Assembly (NCBI GenBank): GCA_949296355.1
Contig: CASFPS010000005.1
Span: forward strand, 62,001 to 126,000
DNA length: 64,000 nucleotides
Direction: 5' to 3'
From: an uncultured bacterium
GTDB lineage: Bacteria; Cyanobacteriota; Vampirovibrionia; Gastranaerophilales; Gastranaerophilaceae
Under the pieces are notes generated by a model. It made no database searches, was not told where the DNA came from, and saw nothing but the letters and a program-made list of their open reading frames with translations. Made by a program: the position numbers and the translations under genes. Positions 62,425 to 64,000 of this stretch are shown in pieces (the stretch's first letter is position 1; every line of letters begins with the position of its first letter).

Positions 62425-63210
62425 ATGAAAATAAATGTTGTATACAATAATAAGATAGCCGGATATTCAAGTATTCTTGAAGTTTTGGAAAACACGCTTC
62501 TGAAAAAGAGTGTCGAATTTCAGACTTTTGATATCGACAATATGAAAAACTTCGGCGGGTTTACATTTGTAATCGGCGGAGACGGAACGCTTTTAAAGGC
62601 GGCAAGATTTTATGCCGCCGCAAAAACTCCGGTACTCGGTATAAACCTCGGCCGATTAGGATTTCTTTCTCAGGCTGGTATAGAGGAGATTGATGATGTT
62701 GTATCTAAAGTCCTTGACGGAAAATATTCTACGGAAGAGAGGCTGATGCTTGAATCGGAAAACGCGCTTGCTTTAAATGATTTTGTAATAAAAGGCTGCA
62801 ATACATACAGAGCTTCAAAATTTTATCTTGAAATAAACGGCAGATTTGTATGCGATTATATTGCAGACGGATTAATAATTTCCACCCCGACAGGCTCCAC
62901 GGCATACGGGCTTTCTGCCGGCGGTCCCGTATTATACCCGACACTTGATGCAATTGTTATTGTACCTGTATGTCCGCATACACTTAACGCCCGTCCTCTT
63001 GTTGTTCCGAAAGAAGAAGTTATAACGGTAAAGACCGGTGATAAACTTTTGTCTGTTGCAATTGACGGTTCGGAGACTCCGGAATGTATTAAACAGATCT
63101 CAATAAAAACATCAGCAAATAAGGCATTGCTTGCTTTTTTGAACGACGACAGCTATTATTCTGTTTTAAGAAACAAACTTCACTGGGGAATATCTCCGGA
63201 GAAGAGCTAA
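62425..63210 (+). CDS. nadK: NAD kinase
   Basis: Phosphorylates NAD to NADP in the cytoplasm using ATP or polyphosphate. A short 261-residue form with the catalytic GGDGT (residues 51-55) and the NAD-binding TPTGSTAYGLSAGGP (about 151-165), then 'PHTLNARPLV' and 'DGSE'. It lacks the N-terminal extension of some bacterial enzymes. It is convergent with the hemerythrin gene; the coding regions overlap by 4 nt at the stops. Confidence 0.96.
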   Translation: MKINVVYNNKIAGYSSILEVLENTLLKKSVEFQTFDIDNMKNFGGFTFVIGGDGTLLKAARFYAAAKTPVLGINLGRLGFLSQAGIEEIDDVVSKVLDGKYSTEERLMLESENALALNDFVIKGCNTYRASKFYLEINGRFVCDYIADGLIISTPTGSTAYGLSAGGPVLYPTLDAIVIVPVCPHTLNARPLVVPKEEVITVKTGDKLLSVAIDGSETPECIKQISIKTSANKALLAFLNDDSYYSVLRNKLHWGISPEKS

Positions 63211-63620
63211 TAAACACCTCTTTCATTTAAGAAGTCGGAATAAAGTCTGTCAATTTCCTGAATATGGTTTGCAATCCAGTTTTTCAAAAACACTGCCATA
63301 TTGAAATAGAGCATAAAATTATTATTTGTTACAAACTCTTCTCTAAAGTGCTGCACCTTTTCTATAAAAATTTTATGCTGCTCTTTTTGTTGTGCAATCC
63401 CCGGATAATTATATTTTTCCAGCAAAGCCTCTTCTGTCATCAAATGTTCTTTTGAGTATAAAATCAACTCATCTATAACTTTTGCCAGAGCATTTTTATC
63501 ACTTTTGTCTTCCATAGCATTGTACAACTTATCCAGAATATCAAAGAGCATTTTGTGCTGGTCATTTAATTTTTCGACCTTAACATCGTGCTTCATTTTG
63601 TTCCAGACAAACTTATTCAT
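63207..63620 (-). CDS. Bacteriohemerythrin
   Basis: A 137-residue di-iron oxygen-binding protein. Ligands fit 'NDQHKMLFDILDKL', 'SKEHLMTEEALLEKYNYP', 'QQKEQHKIFIEKV' and 'NWIANHIQEIDRLY' (H...HxxxE...HxxxH...HxxxxD). It stores or senses oxygen in anaerobes and microaerophiles. AAGGA precedes the ATG. There is no sensor domain attached. Confidence 0.93.
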   Translation of the reverse strand: MNKFVWNKMKHDVKVEKLNDQHKMLFDILDKLYNAMEDKSDKNALAKVIDELILYSKEHLMTEEALLEKYNYPGIAQQKEQHKIFIEKVQHFREEFVTNNNFMLYFNMAVFLKNWIANHIQEIDRLYSDFLNERGVY

Positions 63621-63700
63621 TAGCTCAATCCTTATAAATGGTACACCAGAATATTATCATATTTCAGACAATTAAACAAATGTACTCCCCAGGTCTGCTA

Positions 63701-63730
63701 TTGACAGAATCAAACCTATAGATGTATACT
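63701..63730 (+). promoter_or_regulatory. Consensus promoter for a small transcript
   Basis: TTGACA, 18-bp spacer, TATACT. Predicted start about 63737, 3 nt before an ATG. Confidence 0.65.
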
Positions 63731-63739
63731 TTTAATACT

Positions 63740-63814
63740 ATGAAAAACATACTAATTGGATTAACAAACAATTCATCCTCCTCCTGCTCCAAGTTTCAAT
63801 CGGGACTTGAGTAG
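63740..63814 (+). CDS. Candidate 24-residue peptide
   Basis: ATG...TAG frame encoding a short Ser-rich peptide (MKNILIGLTNNSSSSC...) placed right at the predicted transcription start, with no ribosome-binding site, and followed after 46 nt by a strong terminator. It may instead be a ~150-nt non-coding RNA (63737-63890). The remainder of 63621-63922 shows nothing else. Confidence 0.35.
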   Translation: MKNILIGLTNNSSSSCSKFQSGLE

Positions 63815-63860
63815 TTTTGGTATGTAGTTTTCGTATATAACAAAATTTGTAATATAAAAA

Positions 63861-63890
63861 AGTCCCGTTTGATTTAACGGGGCTTTTTTT
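63861..63890 (+). terminator. Intrinsic terminator of the small transcript
   Basis: AGTCCCGTT/AACGGGGCT stem (one G-U), 6-nt loop, T7. Confidence 0.85.
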
Positions 63891-63922
63891 ATGCGGATTT
63901 TATGACTTGGAAAGGGCAGTTA

Positions 63923-64000
63923 ATGAAAGTAAACAATGTAAATAGCAATGTAGGGTTTAAAGGTCCGTTAGACGGCGTAGTAACAGGTGTTTTGAGAACC
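63923..64000 (+). CDS. NFKG-leader protein (partial, cut by window end)
   Basis: The first 26 codons, MKVNNVNSNVGFKGPLDG..., start at ATG 63923 with GGAAAGGG upstream. The Asn-rich leader ending Phe-Lys-Gly matches in style the starts of the genes at 17923-18852 and 18879-19943. The rest lies outside the window. Confidence 0.7.
   Translation, partial: MKVNNVNSNVGFKGPLDGVVTGVLRT

Overview
This is a low-GC bacterial chromosome segment, apparently from a gut-type, non-photosynthetic relative of Cyanobacteria (Vampirovibrionia/Melainabacteria, probably Gastranaerophilales). That placement is inference from several signs. There is a TolC/HlyD-type envelope, an efp-accB-accC operon, LL-diaminopimelate aminotransferase (DapL), a DUF151 nuclease and a reverse rubrerythrin. 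Several otherwise unrelated proteins also begin with a short leader ending in Phe-Lys-Gly. The standard genetic code fits throughout.

Positions 1-37,760 and 60,270-64,000 are core chromosome. Housekeeping genes include gyrB, efp-accB-accC with a tRNA-Gly, lepA, divergent murF/mnmE, prmA, dapL and nadK. Between them lie an AsmA-like protein, a MarR/HlyD/TolC efflux locus lacking its permease, a phospholipase D, a YdjC deacetylase next to a dolichyl-phosphate-type glycosyltransferase, an aryl-polyene-like dehydratase-reductase-ketosynthase trio, a matrixin-like protease, a CoA-disulfide reductase-rhodanese fusion, an EndoQ-type endonuclease and several NFKG-leader or EF-hand proteins of unknown function. 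Many core intergenic gaps are filled with dispersed palindromic repeats of at least five families, and three of those families are inserted in frame inside mnmE. A REP-associated transposase (6233-6769) is present and carries a REP-like palindrome inside its own coding sequence.

Positions ~37,780-59,950 are accessory DNA built up against the 3' end of a tRNA-Ala(TGC) gene. A 5'-truncated type III restriction/helicase gene marks the outer edge. Next come small orphan genes and remnants of older insertions, then an apparently intact ~17.3-kb element bounded by a 68-bp direct repeat (42,577-42,644 and 59,846-59,913) that contains the tRNA 3' end and its terminator. The element carries a DUF3800 gene pair, a candidate ~58-nt RNA, a winged-helix initiator-like protein, an XRE regulator, a four-gene surface-glycan cargo (GT2/TagF-like fusion, Rossmann protein, CDP-ribitol-type synthase, FkbM methyltransferase), a P-loop ATPase and two serine recombinases. 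The second recombinase ends inside the tRNA gene. No relaxase, conjugation gene or capsid gene was seen.

A recurrent regulatory pattern is a TATAAT-like -10 box 6-7 bp before the ATG with no Shine-Dalgarno sequence (AsmA-like gene, murF, mnmE, GT2, apeP-like gene, nadK, RAYT and probably the protease). This suggests leaderless transcripts alongside conventional AGGAGG-led genes.
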